This document shows positions 23,666 through 35,384 of a stretch of 64,000 nt of DNA, in pieces. Under the pieces are notes generated by a model. That model saw nothing but the letters and a program-made list of their open reading frames with translations. It was not told where the DNA came from and searched no databases. Within the stretch, counting starts at the first letter, position 1; each line of letters opens with the position of its first letter. The translations under genes and the position numbers were made by a program. Source of the stretch: Macrotis lagotis (lineage: Eukaryota; Chordata; Mammalia; Peramelemorphia; Peramelidae); the NCBI RefSeq assembly GCF_037893015.1, contig NC_133661.1, positions 221,737,193-221,801,192 on the forward strand. Reading direction: 5' to 3'.

Positions 23666-24534
23666 AAAGAACAGTAGCTACATAGCATCACTTTCATAAC
23701 CTGGGCTAAATTCTCCTTCAAGTATACAAAGAATCAATGGGAAGAGTGAGCACATAAAATATGTCAGAGAGACACAAATCTCACCTCTTACACTGTAGGG
23801 TCCCAAATTTTCTTTGTTTCTCTTTTTTGTCCTCAAACTGCTCTTCACTCCCCCTCCCCCACCCAAGACTCTCAAACCATGTATCTCTTTGGGTAGGTCA
23901 GTCTCCAGGGTTCTCTGGGCTTGTTCCCCCTCCAATGCTCACCTTCTGATTGCCAGACCAAATCTCTTTCAGCTCACAAAATTTCTCCCATCTTGTACTT
24001 TGAATTACTAGAACTCCTTCCTGCTGAGTGTAGTGTCTCCTCCCAGATTACTAGTTCTTCTGTAAATTACTATAGATGATGAGAAGGAAGAAGAGATAAA
24101 TACTTTTCCCTTTTTCAGGGAAAGAAATTATTCCCTCCTTGATAAGGTCTTCTTCCATAATTAGTTCTCTTCTTGATTCTAAGAACCTCATTTCTAAGAA
24201 CTATCTCCTGCATCAATTGAGAGTTGCATTGCTTTTTTAAATAGCTAGTTGGTGTGTGGCCAAACCTTCCACCTACTGATAATTAGTTTTCAAGAATTTC
24301 AAGTTTGGTTAAAAACTTCTTTTTTCCTTACAAGGGGGTAAGAAAGTATTGACTTCTTTGTACTTCTTTTAAGACCTGTTACCTACATCTTGCATTGTAT
24401 AATTTCATCATTTGGGCAGGAGAAATTCAGTTGATCAAGCATATTTGCTAATGAACTCTAGCTGCTCAAGGTTCAAACCTGTACTACATGAGAGAAATGC
24501 TAAGGGGTGAGGGGTAAGGAAGCAGCCAAGAAAT

Positions 24535-24759
24535 AAAGGAAGAGGGGAAGGAAGAGACATTGAGAAACAGGAAAAAGAAAGAGAGAAGAAAAGGAGGGAG
24601 AGATGGAGAGAGAAGGGAGAAAAAGGTATGAGAGAGAAGAGAGAGGGGGAGGGAAGGAGAGAGAAGGGAGAAGGAGAAATGAAAAAGATATAAGGAAGAA
24701 AAGAGAGGAATGACAAAGATACAAAGAAGATATAGGAAGAGATAAAAGAGATAGAGGAT

Positions 24760-24812
<53 letters not shown>
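24535..24812. repeat. Long purine tract ending in (GA)n
   Basis: About 280 bp with almost only A and G on the plus strand, ending in a pure GA run at 24766-24811. The long minus-strand serine/leucine frames at 24435-24891 are read through this repeat. Confidence 0.95.
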
Positions 24813-24813
<1 letters not shown>

Positions 24814-25669
24814 AACAAGTGGGGTAGAAAACATTTGAGACAATCCTGCAAAATAAAATAAAAAAGACCTAGAGGTGAATAAAATTCTCAACTTGAAAAT
24901 CCTCCAAACCTTCTTTTTAAAGGAGGGAACTACAGAAAAATAAAAGCTGTGTGACTAGATTAAGAAAAGACTAAATAGGAACTTCTGGCCAGGATGGCAG
25001 AGAGAAGACAGGTACTGCATTAAGTGCTCCCTGTGTCCCCTCAAAAATAACGTGAAAGAAACCTCTTAACAGAAATGCAATCAACAAAATGCAGAAAAAG
25101 AAGCTAGGAGAAGAATACCTACCAACAAGATCAGTCTCAGGGGACTGTGGAGAACTAGGAGAGTAGACCAGAGTATCAGTGCAGGAATAGCAATTGGAGG
25201 GGGCGGGGCAAAGAACCAGCATTAGCCTCAGAAACCTTGATGAGAAGCATTAGCCTCAGAAACCTTAGTGAGAGGCAGGTCAAAAAGCAACTTACTTTAG
25301 CCATGGAGTCTTTGGCCATGGGGACGGGAGGTCTGTAGCCAAGAAATCATCCAGCTCAGTGCAGGATGTGAACTCCATACTTTTGGAGCATTCTTGCAGG
25401 AACAAAGGGTAACCGCACTGCCCCGCCCCCATCCCCTCAAGCACAGGTGTGGACTAAGGAGCCCACTCTGCTAAAAGAGAGATTGGCTCCCAGCTCATTG
25501 TTCAAGGTCAACTCAGAGCCTGCTGCCCCTCCTCCCTCCAGGATTAGGAGAGGACTTCAATCACCCCAGAGAAAGCAACCAGCACCCCTTACTGGCTGGC
25601 CCTTGGAATTACTAAGCCTCTAGGATCTTCAAAAGCCAGCACCCCCTCCAGCACAAGATCCTAGAAAAA

Positions 25670-26990
25670 TGAAGAAAAGACAGAGAAAAGGGGGACCCAT
25701 GGAGAAATACTTAGAAGGACCTAATTCTAACCAAAAGAGATCTAGCACTTCTGAGGAGAATATTAATTGGTCTCCAACCCAGAAAGATTTCCATTAAGAA
25801 ATCAGGAAGGAATTTAAACATCAATTGGAAAAGTTGGGAAAAGAAACTCAAGAGAAATTAACACATTGCAAGAAGAAAATAAAACATTGGAAAATATAAT
25901 TGGACAAATACAAAAAGAAAATATTCTCTCAAATCCTCAATTGGGCATATGGAAAAAGAAAATAATTCTCTCAAATCATCAATTAGGCAAATGGAAAACT
26001 CTTTCAAAAATAGAATTGACCAATTGGAAAAGGAGTTACAAAAGGTAAATGAAGAAAATTCTCCTCTTAAAAAAAGAATGGAATCTGTGGAAACTAATGA
26101 CTTCATGAGACAACAAGATTCTGTTAAACAAAATCAAAAGATCAAAAAAAAAAGAAAATGTAAACTACCTCATCAGCAAATCCACTGACCTCAAGAATCA
26201 ATCAAGAAGGAACAACCTGAGAATTATAGGACTTCCTGAAAACACTGAAGAGAAAAAAAAAAGCCTGGACTTAAAATTACAGGATTTAGTGATGGAAAAC
26301 TGCCCCTGATATCATGGAACAGGAGAACAAAATAGTTATGGGAAGAATACATTGATTCCCCTCCAGAAAGAGGTCCTAAAATGAAAACACCAAGAAATGT
26401 TGTGGCCAAATTCCCGAACTATGAGATAAAAGAGAAAATCCTGCAAGCAGCCAGAAAGAAATAATTTAAATACCAAGGAGGCACAGTAAGGATTACACAG
26501 GACCTGGCTGTATCAACATTAAGGTATGGAAGGGCCTGGAATGAGATATTCCTAAGAGCAAGGGAGCTTGGAATGCAGCCAAGAATCCACTATCTGGCAA
26601 AGCTGAGCCTTCTCTTCCAGGGGAAAAGATGGACATTTAATGAACTGGAAGACTTCCATTTCCTGATGAAAAGACCAGTACTAAATAGAAAATCTGGGGG
26701 CAGCTAGGTGGTGCAGTGGATAAAGCACCAGCCCTGGAGTCAGGAGTACCTGGGTTCAAATCTGGTCTCAGACACCTAATAATTGCCTAGCTGTTTGGCC
26801 TTGGGCAAGCCACTTAACCCTGTTTGCCTTGCAAAAAACCAAAAACATGAAAATAAAAAGAGAAAATCTGGACATCAAACAGGAGGCTCAAGAGACACAT
26901 GAAAAGGTTTTAAAAAAAGGTGAAAAAAACTGCTATCCAATAAGATGAAACAAGCTAAATCCTGACCTTAGAGAAAGATTCTAATAACTC
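25670..26990 (+). pseudogene. Outer L1 ORF1 remnant
   Basis: ORF1p is the trimeric coiled-coil RNA chaperone of L1. The start near 25670 (ATGAAGAAAAGACAG) leads into Lys/Glu-rich coiled-coil sequence. Two adjacent near-copies of a 42-bp, two-heptad unit occur at 25898-25938 and 25939-25980. The first is 41 bp, which shifts the frame. An in-frame run at 25949-26188 shows NNSLKSSIRQMENSF, followed by more heptads. The C-terminal blocks (26490-26700) are split by a SINE at 26698-26860. Stops and frameshifts make it non-functional. Confidence 0.8.
26698..26860 (+). mobile_element. WSINE1-like tRNA-derived SINE
   Basis: Full copy (GGGCAGCTAGGTGGTGCAGT to an A-rich tail) with an 11-bp target duplication, AGAAAATCTGG, at 26687-26697 and 26861-26871. 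It is inserted in the ORF1 end of the outer L1. Confidence 0.95.
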
Positions 26991-27008
26991 TCAAAAATTG
27001 TAACTCTA

Positions 27009-30000
27009 CACTTCCAGCCAAGATGGCAGAGAGAAGACAGGCACAGTTCTAAAGTCTCCTGATCTCTTCCCCATCTATCACATGAAACAAACCTCTTAAA
27101 AAAAAATCCGATCCAGAAAACCCAGAAAGAAAAGCCAGGAGAACAACTACCTCAGGATTTGTCTCCTGCAGCAGCCTTGGACAAATCCGGACAGGTGAGT
27201 CTGGGCTCCAAGGGAGGATCTGCCCTGGATCAGCCAGATTAACAGCTGAATTGGAACCGGGAGTCTGAGGGCCCGAAAACAGACCTGCTGGATCAGCGGT
27301 GGGGCTGGATGAAAGGGGCTTGGGTCCGCGGTGAAGCAGAGGCGCTGGTGTTGGTGCTGTCCCCCTGCAGCTTCGGGACTAGGCTGGGGGAAGTATTCTG
27401 GTGCAGTACATGGAACTTATACAAAAATTGACCATGTACTAGGACATAAAAACCTAATGATCAATGGCAGAAAGGCAGAAATAGTGAATACATCTTTCTC
27501 AGATCACAATGCAATAAAAGTCATATGCAATACTGGGCCAAGCAGATATAGACCCAGAACAAATTGGAAACTGAATTTTAAAAAATGAGTGGACCAAAAA
27601 ACAAATTATAGAAAGAATTAACCATTTTATCCTAGGTAATGATAATAATGAAACAACATACCAAAACCTATGGGATTCATTCAAAGCAACTCTCAGGGGA
27701 TACATTATAGCTCTAAATGCTTATATGAATAAATTGCAGAAAGAGGAAATCAATGAACTAAACATGCAAGTAAAAAAAATTAGAGAAAGAACAAATCAAA
27801 AATCCCCAATTAAGTACCAAATTAGAAATTCTAAAAATTAAAGGAGAAATTAATAAAATTGAAAGCAAAAAAACTATTGAATTAATAAATAAAACCAAAG
27901 TTGGTATTATGAAAAAACTAATAAAATTGATAAACCTCTGGTCAATTTGATTAAAAAAAAGAAAGAAGAAAACCAAATTGCTAGTATCATAAATGAAAAA
28001 GGTGAACTCACCACCAATGAGGAGGAAATTAAAATAATAATTCAAAACTATTTTGCCCAACTCTATGCCAATAAATTTGATAATCTAAGTGAAATGGATG
28101 AATATTTACAAAAAATATAAGTTGCCCAGGTTAAATGAAGAAGAGATTAAATACCTAAACAACCCTATCTCAGAAAAAGAAATTTAGCAAGCCATTACTG
28201 AACTCCCTAAAAAAAAATCTCCAGGGCCTGATGGATTCACAAGTGAATTCTACCAAACATTTAAGGAACAATTGGTTCCAATCCTATATAAACTCTTTGG
28301 AAAAATAGGGAAAGATGGAACTCTGCCTAACTCTTTCTACGAAACCAATATGGTGCTGTTACCTAAACCAGGAAGAGTTAAAACAGAGAAAGAAAATTAT
28401 AGACCTATCTCCCTGATGAATATAGATGCAAAAATGCTAAATAAAATCTTAGCAAAATGATTACAACAAGTCATCACTAGGATAATACATTATGATCAAG
28501 TAAGATTTATTCCAGGAATGCAGGGTTGGTTCAATATTAGGAAAACTGTCAGTATACCCAATTATATCAACAACAAACCTATCAGGAATCATATGATCAT
28601 ATCAATAGATGCTGAAAAAGCTTTTGACAAAATACAGCATCCATTCCTATTAAAAACACTAGAGAGTGTAGGAATAAATGGACTGTTCCTTAAAATAATT
28701 AGCAGTATCTATCTGAAACCATCAACAAGCATTATATTCAATGGGGAGAGGCTAGAGCCATTCCCAATAAAATCAGGGGTGAAACAAGGATTCCCATTAT
28801 CACCACTACTATTTAATATTGTATTAGAAATGTTAGCAGCAGCAATTAGACAAGAAAAAGAAATTAAAGGAATTAGAATTGGGAAGGAAGAGACAAAACT
28901 CTTATTCTTTGCAGATGACATGATGCTCTACCTACAGAATCCCAAGAAATCATCTAAAAAACTACTGGAAACAATTAGCAATTTTAGCAAAGTTGCAGGT
29001 TATAAAATAAACCCTCATTAATCCTCAACTTTTCTATATATGTCTAGCAAGAAAGAGCTAGAAAGAGAAATCCCATTCAAAGTAACCTCAGACAATATAA
29101 AATATTTAGGAGTCTATTTGCCAAGACAGACTCACAATCTTTTTGAAAACAATTATAAAACACTACTCACACAAATTAAATTAGATTTAAATAACTGGGA
29201 AAATATCAACTGCTCATGGATAGGTAGAGCTAATATAATAAAAATAACAATTCTACCAAAACTAAACTATCTGTTTAGTGCCCTACCAATCAAAATTCCA
29301 AAAAATTACTTTAACGAGTTAGAAAAAATTGTAAGTAAATTCATATGGAGAAATAAAAAGTCAAGAATTGCCAGGAGCTTAATGAAAAAAAGTGCAAAAG
29401 AAGGTGGCTTAGCCCTACCCAATCTAAAATTATGTTATAAAGCATCAGTCATCAAAACTGTTTGGTATTGGCTAAGAAATAGAGTGATGGATCAGTGGAA
29501 TAGACTAGGTGTAAAAGCAAGAGATGATTATAGTAAGCTGCTGTTTAATAAACCCAAAGAGTCTGGACATTGGGATAAAAACTCCATCTTTGATAAAAAT
29601 TGCTGGGAAAATTAGAAGTTAGTATGGAAGAAACTTAGATTAGACCAACACCTCACACCCTTTACCAAGATAAGATCCAAATGGTTACAGGACATAGACA
29701 TAAAAAAACAATACTATAAGCAAATTAGAAGATCAAGGACTACTCTACCTGTCAGATCTATGGAAAGGGGAACAGTTTATGACTAAGGAAGAGTTGGAGA
29801 ACATCACCAAAAACCAATTAGATGATTTCAATTACATTAAATTAAAAAGTTTTTGCACAGATAAAACCAATGTAACCAAGATCAAAAGAAATGTAGTAAA
29901 TTGGGAAACAATCTTTACAACTAATGATTCTGACAAAGGATTCATTTCTAAAATATACAGAGAACTGAGTCATATTTTTAAAACAAAAAGCCACTCCCCA

Positions 30001-30995
30001 ATTGACAAATGGTCAAAGGATATGCAAAGGCAAGTTACAGATGAGGAGATCAAAGTAATCTATAGCCATATGAAAAAATGCTCTAAATCCTTAATTATTA
30101 GAGAAATGCAAATTAAAGCTTCTCTGAGGTACCACCTCACACCTCTCAGATTGGCCAGTATGACCAGGAAGGATAATGATCATTGTTGGAAGGGATGTGG
30201 GAAATCTGGGACACTATTACACTGTTGGTAGAGCTGTGAACTCATCCAACCCTTCTGGAGAGCAATTTGGAATTATGACCAAAGGGCAACAAAAATGTGC
30301 ATGCCCTTTGACCCAGCAATACCACTACTGGGTCTATACCCTGAAGAGATGAGGAAAAAGGGTAAAAACATCACTTGTACAAAAATATTTATAGCAGCCC
30401 TGTTTGTGGTGGCAAAGAATTAGAAATCCAGTAAATGTCCTTCAATTGGGGAATGGCTTGGCAAACAGTGGCATATGTATGTCATGGAACACTATTGTTC
30501 TATTAGAAACCAGGAGGGATGGGATTTCAGGGAAACCTGGAGGGATTTGCATGAACTGATTCTGAGTGAGATGAGCAGAACCAGAAAAACACGGTACACC
30601 CTAACAGCAACATGGGAGTGATGTTCAACCTTGAAGGACTTGATCATTCCATCAGGGCAACAATCAGGAACAATTTTGGGCTGTCTGCAAAAGAGAGTAC
30701 CATCTGTATCCAGATAAGGAGCTGTGGAGTTTAAACAAAGTGCAAGGACTATTCCCTTTAATTTGGAAAAAAAACAGATAGCTTATTGTCTGATTTTGAT
30801 ACCTCTTAGATTTCTCTTCTCTTTAAGGATATGATTTCTCTCTCATCACACCCAATTTGGATCAAGGTACAACATGGAAACAAAGTAAAGACTGACAGAG
30901 TGCCTCTGTGGGGGGGGGGGGGAGGGGAGGGAAGCAAGATTGGGGGAAAATGTAAAACTCAAATAATATCTTTAATAAAAATAAATTTAAATAAA
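27009..30995 (+). mobile_element. Inner LINE-1, 5' end retained but internally deleted
   Basis: A perfect 16-bp target duplication, AAAAATTGTAACTCTA, at 26993-27008 and 30996-31011 brackets it. It starts at the canonical L1 5' end (CACTTCCAGCCAAGATGGC), keeps about 395 bp of 5' UTR, then jumps near 27400 into the C-terminal part of the ORF2 endonuclease. ORF1 and most of the endonuclease are missing. The rest of ORF2 and the 3' UTR, with a G13 run at 30910-30922, follow. It sits inside the outer L1. Confidence 0.93.
27405..30600 (+). pseudogene. Inner L1 ORF2 remnant (endonuclease end, reverse transcriptase, C-terminal domain)
   Basis: ORF2p nicks DNA and reverse-transcribes L1 RNA at the nick. 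Visible in order: the endonuclease end with TSFSDHNAI (the catalytic SDH motif, near 27490-27520); LPKPGR...[10 protein letters not shown] (28340-28420); [14 protein letters not shown] (28600-28650); [15 protein letters not shown] (28770-28820); the catalytic FADD at 28908-28919; and a cysteine-rich C-terminal segment CWKGCGKSGTLLHCW (about 30184-30228). The frame is interrupted by single stops or shifts near 27587, 28459, 29020, 29613 and 30229. It is relatively young but dead. Confidence 0.9.
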
Positions 30996-31534
30996 AAAAA
31001 TTGTAACTCTATTACAGAGAATATACTTAGCCAGAAGTGATGGACACTCATAACTTTTCTGGGACTCAGAATGATTTAAAAACAATACCTCCTTAAAAAA
31101 GGAGGACTGTAAGGAGATGGGAGGATGGAGGAGATTGAATGGGGTAAATCTCATTACATCAAGAGGTACAAAAGACTATTGTAATAGAGGGGAAGAAGGG
31201 AGGAGGTGAGAACCACCTGAATCTTCACGTCATCAGACTTGCCTTAAAGTTAACTTACACACATTCAGTTCAGTTAAGAAATTTATCTTATCTTTCAAGT
31301 ATTAAAAGGAGAAAAGGGGAGGGGGGACAGGGAGGGGGGAAGGGAACTAACAGAAGGAAGGGAAGGAAGAAGAGGAAAAGGGAAAAGGGAAAGAAAGGGG
31401 AGGGGGATTGATAGGAGAGGGCAAACACACTGAAGGTGGTGGTATTCAAAAACAAAATACTGGGGAATATGGATAAAGGGGAAAAGGGGGAAAAACAAAC
31501 AGAGGGAAGATAGCATGTAGGACAGTAAAGAGTT

Positions 31535-31937
31535 AGTAATTATAACTTTGAATGTGAATGGGATGAACTCTCCCTTAAAACATAAGTGAATAGCACAGTG
31601 GATCTAAAACCAGAATCCTACAATATGCTGCTTACAAGAAACTCATTTGAAGCAGAGAGGTACTTATAGAGTAAAAGTAAAAGGTTGGAGCAAAATATAT
31701 TTTGCTTCAACTGGAGTGAAAAAAGCAGGGGTTGCAATCCTTATCTCAGATAAAACAGCTGCAAAAATTGATAGCATTAAAAGAGATAAGGAAGGACTCT
31801 ATATCACCCTAAAAAGTACCATAGACAATAAAGTAATTTCAATACTAAATATACATGCACCCAATGTATAGCATCCAAATCTTAGAGGAGAAGTTGAAAA
31901 AGCTACAGGAAGACAAAGACTGCAAAACTCTACTAGT
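31535..31937 (+). pseudogene. Outer L1 ORF2 endonuclease start
   Basis: Plus-strand codons give ITLNVNGMNSPLKHK near 31540 and LQETHLKQRGTYR near 31633 (the QETH catalytic motif). An open run to 31869 ends LNIHAPNV. The endonuclease breaks off at a TLLVG-like stretch at 31937, where a deletion joins it to the ORF2 C-terminus. Confidence 0.88.
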
Positions 31938-33184
31938 GGGAATGGTTTAACAAACTATGGTATATGCATGTCATGGAACACCATTGTTCTATTAGAAACC
32001 AGGAGAGATGGGAATTTAAGGAAACATGGAAGGATTTGCATAAACTGATGTTGAGCGAGATGAGCAGAACCAGAGAAACATGTTGGGGTGATGATCAACC
32101 TCGATGGATTTGCTTAGTCCATCAGTGCAATATTCTGGGACAATTATAAGGTATCTGTGATGGAGAATACCATCTGTGTCCAAAGAAAGAATTGTGGAGT
32201 TTAAACAAAGATCAAAGACTATTACCTTTAATTTAGAAAAAAAATGTTATCTTATTATTTTTGCTATATCTCATATTTTATTTTTCTTCCTTAAGGATAT
32301 GATTTCTCTCTCATCACATTCAACTTAGATCAATGTATACCATGTACACAATGTAAAGACTAACAGATTGCCTTCTGTGGGGGTTGGGGTAGAGGGAAGC
32401 AAGATTAGGAGAAAAATTGTAAAACTCAAAATAAATAAAATATTTTTTAAAAAAAAGGGGAAAAAAAGACTAAATAGAGAAATAAAGTCTCTGATTTTTT
32501 TGGCAGTACATTTTTAAAGAGATTGATCTGTGGAATTGAAAAAAAAGAAGCAAAGGGACGAAAAGGATCAATGTGTTCTTCCACTTATGGAAAACTTAAA
32601 GAATCAGAAGAAGAAGCCAAAATGCTGAATTAAAACTCCTGGGTTTATCTTATCATGCCCTCCCTATTAGTGAACCATTATCACTTGTGGGAAAGAGAAA
32701 ATAGAGAAAAGTTGTATTTGGAAAATCACCTGGTCCAATGGAAAGAGACTAGATTCCTCCTAAAATTCCTTCCAACTCTAGACTTCCAATGAACCTATTA
32801 TCCTGTAAGTGAGGAGAGGGGAGATAAGCAATAGAGTGGCGAGAGAAATAAAGTTTTGTCTAAGGAATTTGCAAGTTAAGAGACTCACTTCTCTAATAAA
32901 GGTTGATATCTCTCTGAACCATCTCACATGAATAATCCCTAATAAAAACTAGTATCAGAAGAGTAGGGGGAAAATAAAATCAGATTCTAACTAATATGGT
33001 CTTAGGAATAGAGAAATATCACAGTAAGGGCAAAAAATAAAACCAGTCCTTATAACTCAGGACACAGAAAAATATTCATTATACAATACTGCTTTTATTT
33101 ATTCCATCCTTCATAACTGATACATCTGTGAGTGAAACAGCAGGAAAAAAGCAGAATAGGATATAATATAGAAATGAGTTTGAG

Positions 33185-33375
33185 AAGGAGTACAAATATT
33201 TTACAAAGATCTCATTTCATCCTCTCAACAGTTCTGGGAGATTGGTATTATTATTATTATCTTCATTTTACAGTTGTGGAAATTGAAGTTAAATGACTTC
33301 CTTTTTACTACATAACTAGTAAATATCTGTGGCAGATCTTGGACTGAAGTTTTCCTGACTTCAGGCACTAAAGTC
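33185..33375 (-). repeat. MIR SINE relic
   Basis: 'catcctctcaacagttctgg', 'cttcattttacagttgtgga' and 'gttttcctgacttcaggcac' in antisense MIR order, with a short (TAT)n inside. Confidence 0.75.
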
Positions 33376-33454
33376 CCTATCTGCCTATGTGACACCGAAA
33401 AGAAAATAAATAAGAAAAAGGAGAAAGCAATTGAAAATGTTTTTAGAAAAGAAT

Positions 33455-34555
33455 ACTGCAAAAAAAAAATGTGACTCAAACTAAGGGGGTAGGAAGGAAG
33501 GAATAGGAAGATTTTACATCCCACACTAAACTGGACATGGAAAATGAGGAGAAAAAGGAAAAGATTTTTTTTCTTTTTATTTACCAGTTTAAATAAGTTC
33601 AAAGAACTTGGGGTGGGGCAAATCGACAGGAACTGGTAGGAGGGTTTGTAGAAATAGGTTGGCATCAAAGCAATGTAAACAAAACTAATTATAGAGATAA
33701 AGTACTGCCTTAAAAAACAAGAGAGATAAAATCAAGGTAAAATAAATAAATGGAAGAAAACTGAAAATTGCCTGAATGGTAATAACCTTAAATGTGAATA
33801 GATTAAACAGTCCAGTAAAAGAAAACAAAACAAAACTCAATTTCTTACATATGAAACTCCTTTAAAACATAAAGACAGACTTGAAATGAAAATGAAAGAC
33901 TGGATCAAAATTTAATAATACATTAAAGTGATTAACATTGCAATCACTCCATCACACAATGCAAAAATAAAATTCACAGTGCTAAAAGAGAATATCTTGG
34001 ATACCACACTGAACTTGAAGTATGATAGATAATAAAATAATATCGATATCAAACTAAATGCTTCTAATGGCACAGCATCTAAATTCATAAAGAAAAAATT
34101 GACTACAAAAAGACTGTAATAGATTTTAATATTCCTCTTTGAACTGAATAAACCCAACTGAAATATAGAAGCTCAAAATATAACCGAATAAATTGCTGAA
34201 GACATTTCATCTCAAAGATTAATGACATCTGGGGGCGGCTAAGTGGCACAGTGGATAAAGCACCAGCCCTGGAGTCAGGAGTACCTGAGTTCAAATCTGG
34301 TCTCAGACACTTAATACCTAGCTGTGTGGCCTTGGGCAAGCCACTTAACCCTATTTGCCTTGCAAAAAGCCTAAAAACAAAAAAAAGATTAATGATATCT
34401 GACTGGAAATTTCAAAAATAAAAACCAATTCGCAGCACCACATGATTTTTACTCAAAAAAACATCCATTGGAGTATAACAAAATTAGAAAAGAATAGAAG
34501 AAAGAAAAATACAAAATATATCCTTTGTAGACTATAACATAATTATTAAATAGCA
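33455..34555 (+). repeat. Old LINE-1 fragment (inter-ORF and endonuclease)
   Basis: A purine-rich segment is followed near 33777 by 'taataaccttaaatgtgaat' (VITLNVN-like, the ORF2 start) and decayed endonuclease to about 34555. A SINE splits it at 34232-34383. Confidence 0.65.
34232..34383 (+). mobile_element. WSINE1-like tRNA-derived SINE
   Basis: Copy with a six-base internal deletion (ATAATT missing after 'acactta'). An 18-bp target duplication with one mismatch (AAAGATTAATGACATCTG and AAAGATTAATGATATCTG) lies at 34214-34231 and 34384-34401. Confidence 0.95.
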
Positions 34556-35384
34556 CTTCTGGCATGAGTGACTCCATCTTGAATAAGTAATGATCATGGA
34601 TATTCTAAGCTCCTAAGAATGTAAACAATTTGATTTTGTAGTTCTGATAACCAGATGCTCATAATCAGGATATCTGGTTATCTTCACAAATACTCTTTTA
34701 ATTGGACAGGGTGGCCACATCTATTTTTCATGACTTTTTCACAAAATCTTCAACAATCACTTTGACATATGACATCATTATATTTGTGTTTTAGCATAAA
34801 AACTCATGATTGCAAATTTCATCTGCTAAAAGTTGATTGATCAGTTTTTAAAAAAACTAATCATAACTATCCAGTCAGCACTGCTAATTGTAGACAAATA
34901 GCCCATTTTTGTAGGAGACCAAACCCCCCAAAATAGAACCAGAAAGTCTACATTTATAATTACCTGAAATTTGTAAAGAAATCACTCTTTTAAAAAATCA
35001 TTCTATTTTCCTGGAGCCTAGAGGGGACAGATTGTAACCCCCATAGAGACTAAATCAGACAAAATTTGGCTCCCAGCTTCCCTGTCCACAGCTAGAGGGT
35101 ATCTCTGTCCATATCCATTTCCCTATACCCTTTACCCTCAGACCTCCAATTCACCATCTTGGTGTTAAAATTAGTTTGGGTACTTAAGTGATGTTGGGTT
35201 GGGTATACTCTATAGTAAATTTCCAAAAACTTAAATGATTCCTATTATGTGGTGTAGAGACTATCCATACTCATTACTAAGTAAAATGGGTAAAATAACT
35301 AAGAATGTTTATACTAATTGAAATAAATAAAAACAATTTGCTTGACTAAATTATTGAGTGTCTTGGCTTTCCTTAAAAAAGGGC
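34556..35384. other. Non-L1 segment between two L1 pieces
   Basis: About 830 bp with no L1 similarity. It opens with 'gagtgactccatcttgaata', which has the feel of a retroviral LTR, but I find no clear ends or target duplication. Confidence 0.3.

Larger units (their letters stand above)
24979..32463 (+). mobile_element. Outer LINE-1 with internal deletion, host of a nested L1 and a SINE
   Basis: A 14-bp target duplication, AAAAGACTAAATAG, at 24965-24978 and 32464-32477 fixes both ends. The 5' end (CTTCTGGCCAGGATGGCAG) is the intact L1 start. In order come the 5' UTR, ORF1 remnants (about 25670-26990), the inner L1 (27009-30995), a purine-rich inter-ORF spacer (31070-31520), the start of ORF2 endonuclease (about 31535-31937) and, after a deletion, the last ORF2 codons and 3' UTR with an A-rich end. 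It lacks the reverse transcriptase entirely. Confidence 0.92.

Noticed and set aside
24435..24891. Long minus-strand open frames rich in Ser and Leu
   Set aside because: They are read straight through a GA microsatellite and its purine-rich flank, with no splice context or known domain.
28518..29615. Functional reverse-transcriptase gene
   Set aside because: It is part of a nested L1 with several stops and shifts and no ORF1 or complete endonuclease.
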